NCBI RefSeq assembly: GCF_027980145.1
Contig: NZ_JAMZNK010000012.1
Coordinates: 62,001-126,000, forward strand
Source: Flavobacterium azizsancarii
GTDB lineage: Bacteria; Bacteroidota; Bacteroidia; Flavobacteriales; Flavobacteriaceae
Reading direction: 5' to 3'
DNA length: 64,000 nucleotides
Part shown: positions 54,459 through 63,290 of the stretch, in pieces
Layout: every line of letters begins with the position of its first letter
Position numbering within the stretch: the stretch's first letter is position 1
Notes under the pieces: generated by a model
The model's database searches: none
The model's input: only the letters and a program-made list of their open reading frames with translations
Told to the model about the DNA's origin: nothing
Translations under genes and position numbers: made by a program

Positions 54459-54573
54459 AATAATTTAATTTAAAGTTTGTACTGTTTATTGATAGATTCT
54501 AATAAATTAGAAAGTATTATTTTGCTATCCGGAACACCAAAATCCTATGGTATTCATTAAGTCTTTATCCTGC

Positions 54574-55137
54574 TTAAAACCTTTTAGGTTTAAAAGGATC
54601 GGGTTCATTAATATTCGGATTTTGTTTGTCTAAATTTTTGTCTGAATATCTAAGTTTATCTTCCTTGTCAAAATCTGTATTCTCGAAATCAGTTTGATCT
54701 TTTCGATCTAAATCGTCATTATTAAAAGCATCTCTTAGATTATCTTCCCTGATATCGTCATCTTCGACATCATTGTCGTACGAATCATAATCGTTGTTCA
54801 GAGGATCTGAATCTTTATTTGAATTGTTGTGGTTTAAATTGGCATTCTTTAAACCATTATCCTGATCCGGTTCATCTTCGTTTGCATTATATTCGTCCAA
54901 TGTTCTTCTGCTGGGATCGTTATCAGAATCATTCTCTAGACTATTGTTTCTATTTTCCTGATCCGGAGTGGTTTCATTTTGAGCAGATGAACTTTTGTAT
55001 TCTTCTCCGGTTTTCGTCTCACTCTGATCGCGATTAAGGGGATCTGTATTTTCAGTAGTATCCTGAGTAGCGCGCTGTCCTTCTGAATAAAAATTGCGAT
55101 CTTCCCGATCGAAATTTTCGCTGTTTTTGTTGTTCAT
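54574..55137 (-). CDS. acidic intrinsically disordered protein
   Basis: A 187-residue, strongly acidic protein made of Asp, Asn, Glu, Lys and Ser with almost no hydrophobic residues. DP-containing blocks recur: TDPLNRDQ, NDPSRRTLDE, EDEPDQDNG, KDSDPLNNDY, NEPDPFKPKRF. There is no signal peptide. It is a paralogue of the broken gene at 53599-54049. Hydrophilin-like proteins of this type protect against drying or osmotic stress in other organisms; that role is inference here. Confidence 0.72.
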   Translation of the reverse strand: MNNKNSENFDREDRNFYSEGQRATQDTTENTDPLNRDQSETKTGEEYKSSSAQNETTPDQENRNNSLENDSDNDPSRRTLDEYNANEDEPDQDNGLKNANLNHNNSNKDSDPLNNDYDSYDNDVEDDDIREDNLRDAFNNDDLDRKDQTDFENTDFDKEDKLRYSDKNLDKQNPNINEPDPFKPKRF

Positions 55138-55232
55138 AATTTAAATTTTTATAATTATCAATTATTTTTTGTGTGTATGTTTTTGTTGATTATTACTTAT
55201 CATATTTTAAGTCAAAATAATGCCAACAACTA

Positions 55233-55910
55233 TTATTTTTCTAATTCTAAATAAGATTTGAAACTTGTAATATCATCTTTAACAATTTTTTCGAAATAAG
55301 GATTAAGAAGCTGCGCCGCTTTTTCGCCAATAACACCAAAAGGAGCGTGGTAAGAAATCGTTACATCAATTTCTGTATGTTTTCCTTTAGGTTTAAAAAC
55401 AATTTTCCCAACATTTTTTATAGAAGCATCAGGAAGTGACTGCCAGCTCAAAAAAGTATTTTTTTCATCTTTTACAATTTCTGCTTCCCAGGTCAATCTT
55501 CCAATACCCGCCGGACCTTTTGCTGTCCATTCAGATTTTGATTGGTTAATTGTTTTTACAGATTCAAGATGACTCATAAATTTTGGCATATTTTCAAGGT
55601 CACGCCAGAATTCATATACTTCGTTTACAGGTTTTTTGATCACGCTGTTGATCCTGATGTTGACATTAGCAGCTTTGCTTTGCTGCAAATTGTCGACAGG
55701 ATCATAAACCGGACAATAACCGCTAACGCCTCGCAGAAGCATTGAACCTCCCAAAGTACTTTTTGATAAACTTTTTTTGTTGCGTGACAAACCATCATAT
55801 AAAAGATAGGCACCGCTTGCAACCATAATTATTCGCTCAATCGCAGATACATTTTTTTTAAGATGTAAAGGATTCAGTGCACTCGACGAATGTGAAGTTT
55901 TTGTTTCCAT
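55233..55910 (-). CDS. DUF2892-SRPBCC membrane protein
   Basis: A 225-residue protein. The N-terminal ~75 residues form a YgaP-type DUF2892 hairpin (ERIIMVASGAYLLYDGLSRN, GSMLLRGVSGYCPVY) that would anchor it. Residues ~80-222 are an SRPBCC/polyketide-cyclase-like hydrophobic pocket (INSVIKKPVNEVYEFWRDLE, GRLTWEAEIV, ISYHAPFGVIGEKAAQLL). It should bind a lipid-like ligand at the membrane. This fusion is common in environmental bacteria within stress-type clusters; no enzyme activity is known. Confidence 0.85.
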   Translation of the reverse strand: METKTSHSSSALNPLHLKKNVSAIERIIMVASGAYLLYDGLSRNKKSLSKSTLGGSMLLRGVSGYCPVYDPVDNLQQSKAANVNIRINSVIKKPVNEVYEFWRDLENMPKFMSHLESVKTINQSKSEWTAKGPAGIGRLTWEAEIVKDEKNTFLSWQSLPDASIKNVGKIVFKPKGKHTEIDVTISYHAPFGVIGEKAAQLLNPYFEKIVKDDITSFKSYLELEK

Positions 55911-56613
55911 TTTTTATTCTTTTTTGATTTATAAATTCATTTAATAGTAATTCGAAAATTATAATAAGTGCTTGTAAATCAATTATAAAATAGGAACCTC
56001 AGATTTATATTATTTTCATAAAATCTTACTTGATTATTTTTTTAAAGGTTTTAGCAACGCTGATGTTTAATTAGTTGACTGTGAATTTTGTAAAAACGAA
56101 CATTCTATTTTGTAAGATTCATGTTATGGTTCTTTATAAATTCGAATAGTGTAATTTTTTAGAACAATTGTGAGGGAAAAATCCTTTGAAGAAATCTCTT
56201 TACAATAAAGGAATTATAGACTTGTTGCAATAAAATTGAATTTGAAAGCGCAGAAACATTACTATTAAAATTATATGGTTATGGATTGAATAGTATTTCA
56301 CTTTTAAGAATTTAAATGAATCTGTTTTTCTCATTAATTCCAGTTGCCAATTAATAAAATGTAGTCCCTACGGGACAAAACAGGTATGAATAAATTGATT
56401 TCTACCAATATGTAATCTCTGCGAGATATTTTTTTTGTTACTCCGTTAGGAGTTAAATATTGGCAGTAATATTGTTAGTAATATTGGTGATAGAATAATA
56501 AAAATTACGAGAAAAAATATCCCGTAGATTGAATTTATTTAGAGCCAAATATTTATTGAATCATTAAATCAGCAACTTGAATTAATTATGTACTAATACT
56601 TAATATTAAAAAA
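55911..56613. other. 703-base spacer with a dispersed repeat
   Basis: No gene. At 56359-56467 lies a repeat with three small hairpins: TAGTCCCTACGGGAC, TAATCTCTGCGAGATA and CTCCGTTAGGAG, between TTCTACCAATATG-type blocks (last one AATATTGGCAG). The rest is AT-rich and featureless. Confidence 0.65.
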
Positions 56614-57621
56614 ATGGATCAAATACGAAATCTCATTGTTATTGGAGCATCAGCGGGAGGTATTAAGGCAATTTCTAAAATAGTCAATGGATTTCCGGAA
56701 ACAATTGATGCAGCTGTTCTGGTGGTTCTTCATGTATCGAGAAAGTCAAGTCCGGAAAATATTGTTCAGATATTTCAAAGAAATACAAATTTGAAATGTG
56801 TAGTTGCAAAAGATGAAACGGAAATTGAAAAAGGAACTATATACATTGCTCCGCCAGAACATCATTTGATGGTAAATGGTGCTACTGTACATTTGAATCA
56901 GGGTCCGGAAGAAAATAGACATCGCCCATCTGTTGATGTGTTATTTCGTTCTGCAGCAGTACATTTTGGACATAAAGCAATAGGTGTGATTGAAAGTGGT
57001 ATGTTATATGACGGAACTTCAGGAATGCAGGCTATTAAAAGTTGCGGAGGACTTTGTATTGTACAAGATCCGGAGCAGGCTGAATATGCTGATATGCCAA
57101 GAAATGTACTAAATAAAATAAGGGTTAATTATATGGCTGAACTGGAAGAAATACCTGTTATTATTCAAAATATTTTAAATAAACCCCTTCCTCCAAAAAT
57201 TGCTATTCCACATGAATTGAAAATTGAAGTAAATATAACCGAAAAACTAATGAGCGATATTAATCAGTTAAAAAGGATTGCGGATCATAGTGATTTTTCA
57301 TGTCCGGATTGCGGCGGTGGATTATGGAAAATAAAAGAAGATCCCACTCACAGATACAGATGTCATATTGGGCATGTTTATTCTGAGAAAATGCTGCACG
57401 AACTTCAGGACTTAAAAATCGAAGAATCGATTTGGGTATCCATCAGAATGTTAGAAGAAAAAAGAAATATGCTTCGTTTATTATCTGAGCGCAGAAACCG
57501 CAGGGATCATGACGAGACCGTTTCATCATTTAATAAAAGAATTAATGACATCGATGAACACATAAAAAGATTAAAGTCTTTTGTAATCAATATATCATCA
57601 AATACTTTATCAGGAGATTAG
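56614..57621 (+). CDS. stand-alone CheB methylesterase with zinc-ribbon tail
   Basis: A 335-residue protein. The CheB catalytic domain (~5-185) has Ser13 (GASAGG), His40 (VVLHVS) and Asp in YDGTSGMQAIK, so the hydrolase triad is intact, but there is no receiver domain. The C-terminal ~110 residues begin with CPDCGGGLWKI and RCHIGHVYSE, a four-ligand zinc-ribbon pattern, then a helical bundle. With no chemotaxis receptors nearby it likely deamidates or demethylates another target, perhaps linked to the CheB-CheR kinase 5 kb away. Confidence 0.9.
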   Translation: MDQIRNLIVIGASAGGIKAISKIVNGFPETIDAAVLVVLHVSRKSSPENIVQIFQRNTNLKCVVAKDETEIEKGTIYIAPPEHHLMVNGATVHLNQGPEENRHRPSVDVLFRSAAVHFGHKAIGVIESGMLYDGTSGMQAIKSCGGLCIVQDPEQAEYADMPRNVLNKIRVNYMAELEEIPVIIQNILNKPLPPKIAIPHELKIEVNITEKLMSDINQLKRIADHSDFSCPDCGGGLWKIKEDPTHRYRCHIGHVYSEKMLHELQDLKIEESIWVSIRMLEEKRNMLRLLSERRNRRDHDETVSSFNKRINDIDEHIKRLKSFVINISSNTLSGD

Positions 57622-57700
57622 AAATTTATAGGTGAAAAGTGGTAAGTTTTGATGAAATTTTTCAATATCCTGAATCCCATTACAGCATCTTACAAAATCT

Positions 57701-57737
57701 AAAAAGCCTTCAAAATCGTCGATACTGAAGGCTTTTT
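57701..57737. terminator. bidirectional terminator
   Basis: AAAAAGCCTTC pairs with GAAGGCTTTTT around a 15-base loop, between the convergent CheB and dehydrogenase genes. Confidence 0.85.
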
Positions 57738-57807
57738 AGTCAGTGGTATAATTAATAATGTACATATAAAATTGTGTTAGTAAGAACAAAAAATAAGCAG
57801 TTTTTGT

Positions 57808-58812
57808 TTATGGATTACCTTCTCCGCCACTTGATCCATAAATCTGGCCTGTTGCATAACTGGCGTCATTAGCAGCAAGCTGCACATATATAGAAGCAAG
57901 TTCAGCCGGTTGTCCGGGTCTTCCCATTGGTGTTTGAGAACCAAATTCTTTTAGTTTTTCCATCGTAGCACCTCCACTTACTTGCAATGCCGTCCAGATT
58001 GGTCCCGGAGCAACACCATTTACCCTGATGCCTTTTGGAGCAAGTTGTTTCGCAAGTGATTTAATATAATTTGTTGTGGCTGCTTTTGTCTGAGCGTAGT
58101 CATATAAATCCTCAGTAGGAGCATAGGCTTGTACAGAACTTGTGCCAATAATTGATGCGCCCGGTTTGAGATGCGGAAGCGCCGCTTTGATAATCCAGAA
58201 AGGAGCATAAATATTGGTTTTCATAGTCCAGTAGAATTCCTCAGTCGAAATATCCAATATAGAAGCATGTGTTTGTTGTCGTGCAGCATTGTTGACCACA
58301 ATGTCAAGACCGCCCAGCGCTTTTACAGCTTGTTCAACAAGGGATTTGCAGAATTGCTCGTTACGTAAATCTCCGGGAATTGCAACAGCTTTGCGTCCTT
58401 CGGCTTTTATTAGTTCAATTACCTCTTTGGCATCTTCTTCTTCGGTGGGGTAATAATTTATGGCAACGTCCGCGCCTTCTCTTGCATAAGCAATCGCTGC
58501 GGCGCGTCCCATTCCGGAATCACCACCAGTTATTAATGCTTTACGGCCTTTTAAGCGACCGGAACCTTTATAGCTTTTCTCGCCATGATCCGGGCGTGGA
58601 TCCATTTTACTGACAAGTCCCGGCCATGGCTGGGATTGTTCTTTAAAAGGTGGTCGGGGATATTTTGTAGTAGGATCTTCAGGTATATTCATCATCGGAA
58701 TTTCATTTAATGTAAATGCATTGGCCATAATCGGGTTAAATGCTGCTGTGGCAAATACTGCTCCCATACCGGTAAGTGCAGAGCGACGGGATATTTTATT
58801 TTTGGTTTCCAT
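57808..58812 (-). CDS. Tat-exported short-chain dehydrogenase (YghA-like)
   Basis: A 334-residue SDR. The N-terminus is a twin-arginine signal (KNKISRRSALTGMGAVFATA, Arg9-Arg10), so the folded enzyme, probably with its cofactor, would go to the periplasm. The domain has TGGDSGMGRAAAIAYAREGA (NADP loop), VNNAARQQ, Ser in IIGTSSVQAY, Tyr and Lys in YDYAQTKAAT, and PGPIWTALQVSGG. This is the E. coli YghA-like group, which reduces small aldehydes or ketones. It lies in the stress cluster. Confidence 0.9.
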   Translation of the reverse strand: METKNKISRRSALTGMGAVFATAAFNPIMANAFTLNEIPMMNIPEDPTTKYPRPPFKEQSQPWPGLVSKMDPRPDHGEKSYKGSGRLKGRKALITGGDSGMGRAAAIAYAREGADVAINYYPTEEEDAKEVIELIKAEGRKAVAIPGDLRNEQFCKSLVEQAVKALGGLDIVVNNAARQQTHASILDISTEEFYWTMKTNIYAPFWIIKAALPHLKPGASIIGTSSVQAYAPTEDLYDYAQTKAATTNYIKSLAKQLAPKGIRVNGVAPGPIWTALQVSGGATMEKLKEFGSQTPMGRPGQPAELASIYVQLAANDASYATGQIYGSSGGEGNP

Positions 58813-58865
58813 AATATTATATTTTCCGTTCTTTAAAAAATGTTCTCAGGATTTGTTTTCCTTAT

Positions 58866-59090
58866 CTAAATCTGAAAAACTCTTCCTGATTCTCCCTGAT
58901 CTTTTCTTTCAAACGTATTAGAAAATTCACTGTTTAGGTATTTAGGTTCTTCGCCCCAACATAAAAGCTGCTCTTTTGTCGATTGGTAAACCTGCTCAAT
59001 ATGATTGCGCTCAAATGTTTCCATGTACATTGGAGAATCCTCTGATAAAAATACTTGTTGTGTGTACTGTGTTGAATTAGCTGTTTTCAT
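58866..59090 (-). CDS. small protein of unknown function
   Basis: A 74-residue soluble protein (MKTANSTQYTQQVFLSEDSP, MYMETFERNHIEQVYQ, LLCWGEEPKYLNSEF). The central part resembles a short helix pair; I know no family name. It is on the same strand as the Tat-SDR gene and 53 bases upstream of it, so co-transcription is possible. The spacer after the stop has no terminator. Confidence 0.55.
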   Translation of the reverse strand: MKTANSTQYTQQVFLSEDSPMYMETFERNHIEQVYQSTKEQLLCWGEEPKYLNSEFSNTFERKDQGESGRVFQI

Positions 59091-59411
59091 AGTAGTGAAA
59101 TATTTAAATTTGATTTTGCAGCAACGATGATTTTATGTTTCTGCTTTTTTTAATTGTGTTTATAGGGTATATTTAATCAAAAAGAGTTCTGATTTTTTTC
59201 TTGTAATCAAACAGATTTATGAGAACTCTTATGCTTAAACTCAAAACCAAATTTAAAAAGAGACGTATTGATATATTTATATAATTTTAGATTTTAGTTA
59301 TTTAATCTTCAGTAGTTTGGGTGTGGTAATCGTAAGAAATCGTGTATTATGCGGACATAAAAAAGCTAGTTCTGTAAACAAGCTTCTCTATTTTTATAAT
59401 TCGAATTAATA
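59091..59411. other. 321-base spacer with a terminator
   Basis: Holds the MscS-gene terminator at 59363-59385 and otherwise AT-rich sequence without a gene. Confidence 0.5.
59363..59385 (-). terminator. terminator of the MscS gene
   Basis: Minus strand AAGCTTGTT, loop, AACTAGCTT (one mismatch), then a T-run. Confidence 0.65.
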
Positions 59412-60221
59412 CTATTTTATAGTAAAGTCATTCTCTTTTAATGCTTCGGCAACCTTTATCACAACTTCTGATCTGTGTTTGCCATCTGTCACAGTGCGAT
59501 CAGTTTTTACCCAATAGCGAATGTTGATTTGTATCGTATTTCCTGTAATGCCCGATACAACTGCAGAATTAGAATAACCTTTGTCAACTACGGCAATATC
59601 TGTTTTCATGACGTTAGCAATAATTTCAATCGCTTTTCTGTAATCTGATCCGTATTCAAGACCAATGGTAAAATCCTGCAATAAATATCCTTCGCTGTTA
59701 AAATTAACCAGAGTGTTTTTGATCAAAAGAGCATTTGGGATATAAATATTTTTACTGTCACTTTTTACCTGTATATCACGAAGGTTCAATGCTACAACTT
59801 TTCCTTTTACGCCGTTGCTTTCTATAATATCACCAACAGAAAATGGTCTTTTGAAAGCCAATAGAATTCCGGCAAGAAAGTTTTCGCCAATATCTTTAAG
59901 AGCAAATCCTATTACAAATGCTGATATTCCTGCACCGGCCAAGACACTTTGTGCTACACCGTTAAGACCAATAACGCGAAACATAAACAAGAGTCCAATG
60001 ATAATAAGAACAGCCTTGATTAAATTGGCGATAAAAGTAGCCAATAACGGATCATGCATTCTTGTCTTTAATTTGCGATCGGCAAATACTTTTACACGTG
60101 CTGCAATAAACCATGAGATTAAAACAACCAGAATGGCCAATAAAATTTTTGGAGTAATATCTACCAGACCGTAATAATATCCTTCGATATGCTTGAGAAT
60201 GTCATGAAAAAAATTATCCAT
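59412..60221 (-). CDS. small-conductance mechanosensitive channel (MscS)
   Basis: A 269-residue channel protein. Three transmembrane helices lie in the first ~120 residues (KILLAILVVLISWFIAARV, AVLIIIGLLFMFRVIG, VLAGAGISAFVIGFALKDIG). TM3 is the Gly/Ala-rich pore helix continuing into GENFLAGILLAFKRPFSVGD, the MscS beta-domain signature. The C-terminal alpha/beta vestibule follows. It opens under membrane tension and releases solutes on osmotic downshock, which fits a stress-type neighbourhood. Confidence 0.93.
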   Translation of the reverse strand: MDNFFHDILKHIEGYYYGLVDITPKILLAILVVLISWFIAARVKVFADRKLKTRMHDPLLATFIANLIKAVLIIIGLLFMFRVIGLNGVAQSVLAGAGISAFVIGFALKDIGENFLAGILLAFKRPFSVGDIIESNGVKGKVVALNLRDIQVKSDSKNIYIPNALLIKNTLVNFNSEGYLLQDFTIGLEYGSDYRKAIEIIANVMKTDIAVVDKGYSNSAVVSGITGNTIQINIRYWVKTDRTVTDGKHRSEVVIKVAEALKENDFTIK

Positions 60222-60401
60222 AATAATACATAGTTTGCTTTGTACTAAAATTAAATTTTCATTTTTATAATTGACTTATATAATTCTTACTGTTTATTAT
60301 AAAATTTTATCTCCTTGTTTTTAGTCTTGTTAAGTTTGACAATTGGAATTTTTGCAAACCAGCAATTATAGACAAATCAATTGATTTTTATACTCAAAAA
60401 G

Positions 60402-60791
60402 TTAGCCGGCAGGATAAGCGGAAATAATCAAATAGGCAATAATTATCATACTCATTACAAAAATCACTACCGTAATTACCGTTAACATCATGGTAGAATA
60501 CAAGTATTTTCCCTGTTCCAGAAGTTTAGAAGATTGTCTGTATCTAAAATACGACAGCAATATGGTAATGGCTCCGGTGATTACCAAAGCAATCCCTATT
60601 AAAATAGTAGATCCGTTTTTAGGAAGGTCAGGTTCCTTAAAAAATGTAGAAGGAATCTGATTCACAAACAAAGAAAATTTTACGATAACGAATCCAAAGA
60701 CCATAATACCAATTCCGGTTCTGATCCAGGACAAAAATGTTCTTTCATTTGCCATTTGGTCATTTGCCAAATTTTTATTTTCGTTGTCCAT
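60402..60791 (-). CDS. DUF202 (YidH-like) membrane protein
   Basis: A 129-residue inner-membrane protein. The family signature is LANDQMANERTFLSWIRTGIG near the N-terminus, followed by three membrane segments (MVFGFVIVKFSLFV, GSTILIGIALVITGAITILL, LTVITVVIFVMSMIIIAYLI). The function of DUF202 is unknown. Single gene in the stress cluster. Confidence 0.9.
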   Translation of the reverse strand: MDNENKNLANDQMANERTFLSWIRTGIGIMVFGFVIVKFSLFVNQIPSTFFKEPDLPKNGSTILIGIALVITGAITILLSYFRYRQSSKLLEQGKYLYSTMMLTVITVVIFVMSMIIIAYLIISAYPAG

Positions 60792-60906
60792 ATTTTTAAA
60801 AATTATATTATAAGAACCATTTAGGGCAATTCACAAAAAATTAATTAAACACATAGTTCCCAAGACCAATGACAATAAGTAAAGAAAATAGCTATAATGC
60901 TTTTGC

Positions 60907-60978
60907 AGAATAAATCTCACGAAAGTCGCAAAGAATATGTATCTGAACTTGAGCGCTTTGCGACTTTGCCGATTTTTT
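60907..60978. repeat. family F repeat (CGCAAAG inverted)
   Basis: AAGTCGCAAAGAA and GCTTTGCGACTTTGC arms, related to 8106-8150 and 32573-32612. Confidence 0.6.
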
Positions 60979-61067
60979 TAGTAATAATTGTATATAAAAA
61001 CTTAATTTATGACTTAGGGACAATTGTTAAAATATAATTGCACCTAAGAGGTTATAAGATTCTAATC

Positions 61068-61436
61068 TCAACCTGCGCCACCCTGAACCCAATGAAGTGC
61101 CTGATCGTAAAATTCTTTTTTGAACCCGCGAAAATTACCGGGCACTACATAACCAAATGCATTGGTAAAAGAAATAGCTTTTTCTGAGTTGGTGACGATG
61201 GCGGCTCTGTTCCACTTCCCGAAATTTTTAAGACCTATAAAAGCGTCTTCGAGCCACGCTGTTGCCGTAAAATTTTCGAGATCAGTATCAATTAAAAATA
61301 GAAAGTTGATTTCGTCAATTTGTTCTACCAGATTTTTTACCGCAGGTGCGATTATCGTTTTGTAATCGTTTGCCGTGACCTCGCCAAGAGCCCTGAAAGC
61401 CACTACATTTTTGGGTGCATTAAGTACTTGTATCAT
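61068..61436 (-). CDS. STAS/SpoIIAA-like protein
   Basis: A 122-residue single-domain protein of the SpoIIAA-like (DUF3478) STAS family: FRALGEVTANDYKTIIAPAV, INFLFLIDTDLENFTATAWL, GKWNRAAIVTNSEKAISF, FTNAFGYVVPGNFRGF. The fold binds lipids or partners and is frequent in stress loci. I start at ATG 61436; the frame extends to 61580 only through a poly-Ile stretch encoded by an ATT microsatellite, which is not credible protein. Confidence 0.82.
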   Translation of the reverse strand: MIQVLNAPKNVVAFRALGEVTANDYKTIIAPAVKNLVEQIDEINFLFLIDTDLENFTATAWLEDAFIGLKNFGKWNRAAIVTNSEKAISFTNAFGYVVPGNFRGFKKEFYDQALHWVQGGAG

Positions 61437-61442
61437 CCGTAT

Positions 61443-61474
61443 ATTTATTATTATTATTATAATTATTATTATTT
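61443..61474. repeat. ATT/TAA trinucleotide microsatellite
   Basis: About nine TTA/ATT-type units with one interruption, ending 7 bases before the STAS gene start codon, in its leader. Confidence 0.85.
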
Positions 61475-61495
61475 GAGTTTTGGTAAATGAATTTT

Positions 61496-63103
61496 TTATT
61501 TGATATGAATCTGACTCAGATTTGTTTTTGCAGGACCGTTTGTTACCACGCCATCGCAAGAGAAACGTGAACCGTGGCAAGGGCAGTCAAAAGATTTTTC
61601 GTCGTTATTCCAATTAACAATACAGCCCAAATGCGGACAAACTGCCGAAAATGCTCTTAAGCTATTGTCATAATCGCGATACACCGCAATTTTTTTGAGT
61701 CCTGAGGATAAAATTCCCCCTTCGCCATGATTAAGATCTGCTACATTTTTTAAGTCAGATGCCGCAATCCAATCCAGATATTGTGCGGCTGTATTTCCGG
61801 CTTCTTTGGCAAAATCTACAGCAGTTTTCAAAGTAATTCTGGACGGATTGTAGAGATCTTCCCATTTGTTTTTAATTCCCAAAATACTATCACTTATAAT
61901 CAAGGCGCCAATCGTAGCATGCGTCATTCCGTTGCCTGAATCTCCCGTGATGATATAAATATGATCATCACCGGGATTCTTGCCCATAAATCCTAACGAA
62001 TCTACAGGTTCCATAACCTGACCGGACCATTTGTACGTGATCTCTTCAAGCGCGGGAAAATAATTTTTTGTCCATGCTTCGAGTCTTGCGTATCGTTCTG
62101 ATTCTGAAATGCCTTCTTCGTCTGCCTGACCAGTTTTATGATCTTCACCGCCCGAAATCAATAAATCGTATTGATCATCAAAACTTTCTAAGCGCACATA
62201 ATGATAAGGTTGAGAAACCCATTTAGAATCTGCATCGCCAGTATCCCACCAAAGCGAATAAGGTAGTTTTCCTTTTGGGATTTTCCCGGCAATAACATAA
62301 GTTCTGTAAGCAAATTGTTTGGTATGCATTGTGAGCGTATCATTGACCGGAGTATTTGTAGCCACCACAATATCCTTGGCCGAAAAAGTATAACCATTAA
62401 CTATGGCACCGTTTTTAGTTATTTTATCAGCTCGTGCTTCGGTAAATATTTGTCCTCCAAGCGCAACAATTGCCTGTGCAAGTCCTTGTAAATAATGCAG
62501 AATATGAAATTGTGCCTGATTATAAAAAGCCAGACAATTTATTCCTTCACCACCTATTATAGCAGGAATATGATCTAAAATACCCGTATTTAAACCTGCA
62601 TTTTGCGTAGCTTCAAATTCTTTTTGCAAATTTTTCTCTTTGTCACTTGGGTGAAGAAATAGATAGCCATTTACCCTCATAAAGTTGCAGTCAATATTGA
62701 GATCCTTTACATTTTTTTCGATTTCATCAATTGCTGCAGTATGACTTTCGGCAGCCAGTTTTGCGGCTTCTTTTCCAAAAGTATCTTCGAGAAAATAATA
62801 ACGGTCGTCTAATGCAGCAGTCAAGTGAGCTGTTGTACGCCCAGTTTCGCCACTTCCTATAAAACCGTCCTCAACCAGAGTTACCTTTTTGCCCGCTTTT
62901 ACTAATTTGTATGCCGTAGAAAGTCCGGCAATTCCGCCGCCAATAATTAATACCTCTGTTTCAATATCTCTATTGGGTTTATCAAAAGCAATTATCGCAG
63001 TAGAATCTATCCAAAAAGATACATTGTCTCCGGATGTTATATTGCCGGAGTCGAATTTGTCGTGTAATGGTGCCATATTGTTTGTGTTTAGTTTAACAGG
63101 CAC
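61496..63103 (-). CDS. FAD-dependent oxidoreductase with Rieske domain
   Basis: A 535-residue fusion. The DadA-like FAD domain (~40-400) begins with EVLIIGGGIAGLSTAYKLVK and carries VEDGFIGSGETGRTTAH and YIITGDSGNGMTHATIG. A C-terminal Rieske domain (~460-535) binds a 2Fe-2S cluster with CPHLGC and CPCHGSRF (two Cys and two His). Such proteins oxidise amines or amino acids and pass electrons to the iron-sulfur centre; the substrate is unknown. It starts divergently from the zinc alcohol dehydrogenase gene. Confidence 0.92.
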   Translation of the reverse strand: MPVKLNTNNMAPLHDKFDSGNITSGDNVSFWIDSTAIIAFDKPNRDIETEVLIIGGGIAGLSTAYKLVKAGKKVTLVEDGFIGSGETGRTTAHLTAALDDRYYFLEDTFGKEAAKLAAESHTAAIDEIEKNVKDLNIDCNFMRVNGYLFLHPSDKEKNLQKEFEATQNAGLNTGILDHIPAIIGGEGINCLAFYNQAQFHILHYLQGLAQAIVALGGQIFTEARADKITKNGAIVNGYTFSAKDIVVATNTPVNDTLTMHTKQFAYRTYVIAGKIPKGKLPYSLWWDTGDADSKWVSQPYHYVRLESFDDQYDLLISGGEDHKTGQADEEGISESERYARLEAWTKNYFPALEEITYKWSGQVMEPVDSLGFMGKNPGDDHIYIITGDSGNGMTHATIGALIISDSILGIKNKWEDLYNPSRITLKTAVDFAKEAGNTAAQYLDWIAASDLKNVADLNHGEGGILSSGLKKIAVYRDYDNSLRAFSAVCPHLGCIVNWNNDEKSFDCPCHGSRFSCDGVVTNGPAKTNLSQIHIK

Positions 63104-63290
63104 AGAATTACTATCTAAAAGCCTGAATCTCTCAAAATTATAAAATGATGTGTGCTAGAGGTTTATAAAATATTGTAGGACTTTTATATGATTACCAGTT
63201 GTTTTATATGTAAGGATTTTTGAATAAAGTATAAGATTAAGAGGTTTAATATGAGTTACTTACAAGCCTATTAATTTTAAAAAGCTTAGT

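Noticed and set aside
61437..61580. Upstream extension of the STAS protein with poly-Ile
   Set aside because: Encoded by a microsatellite; the domain starts at ATG 61436.
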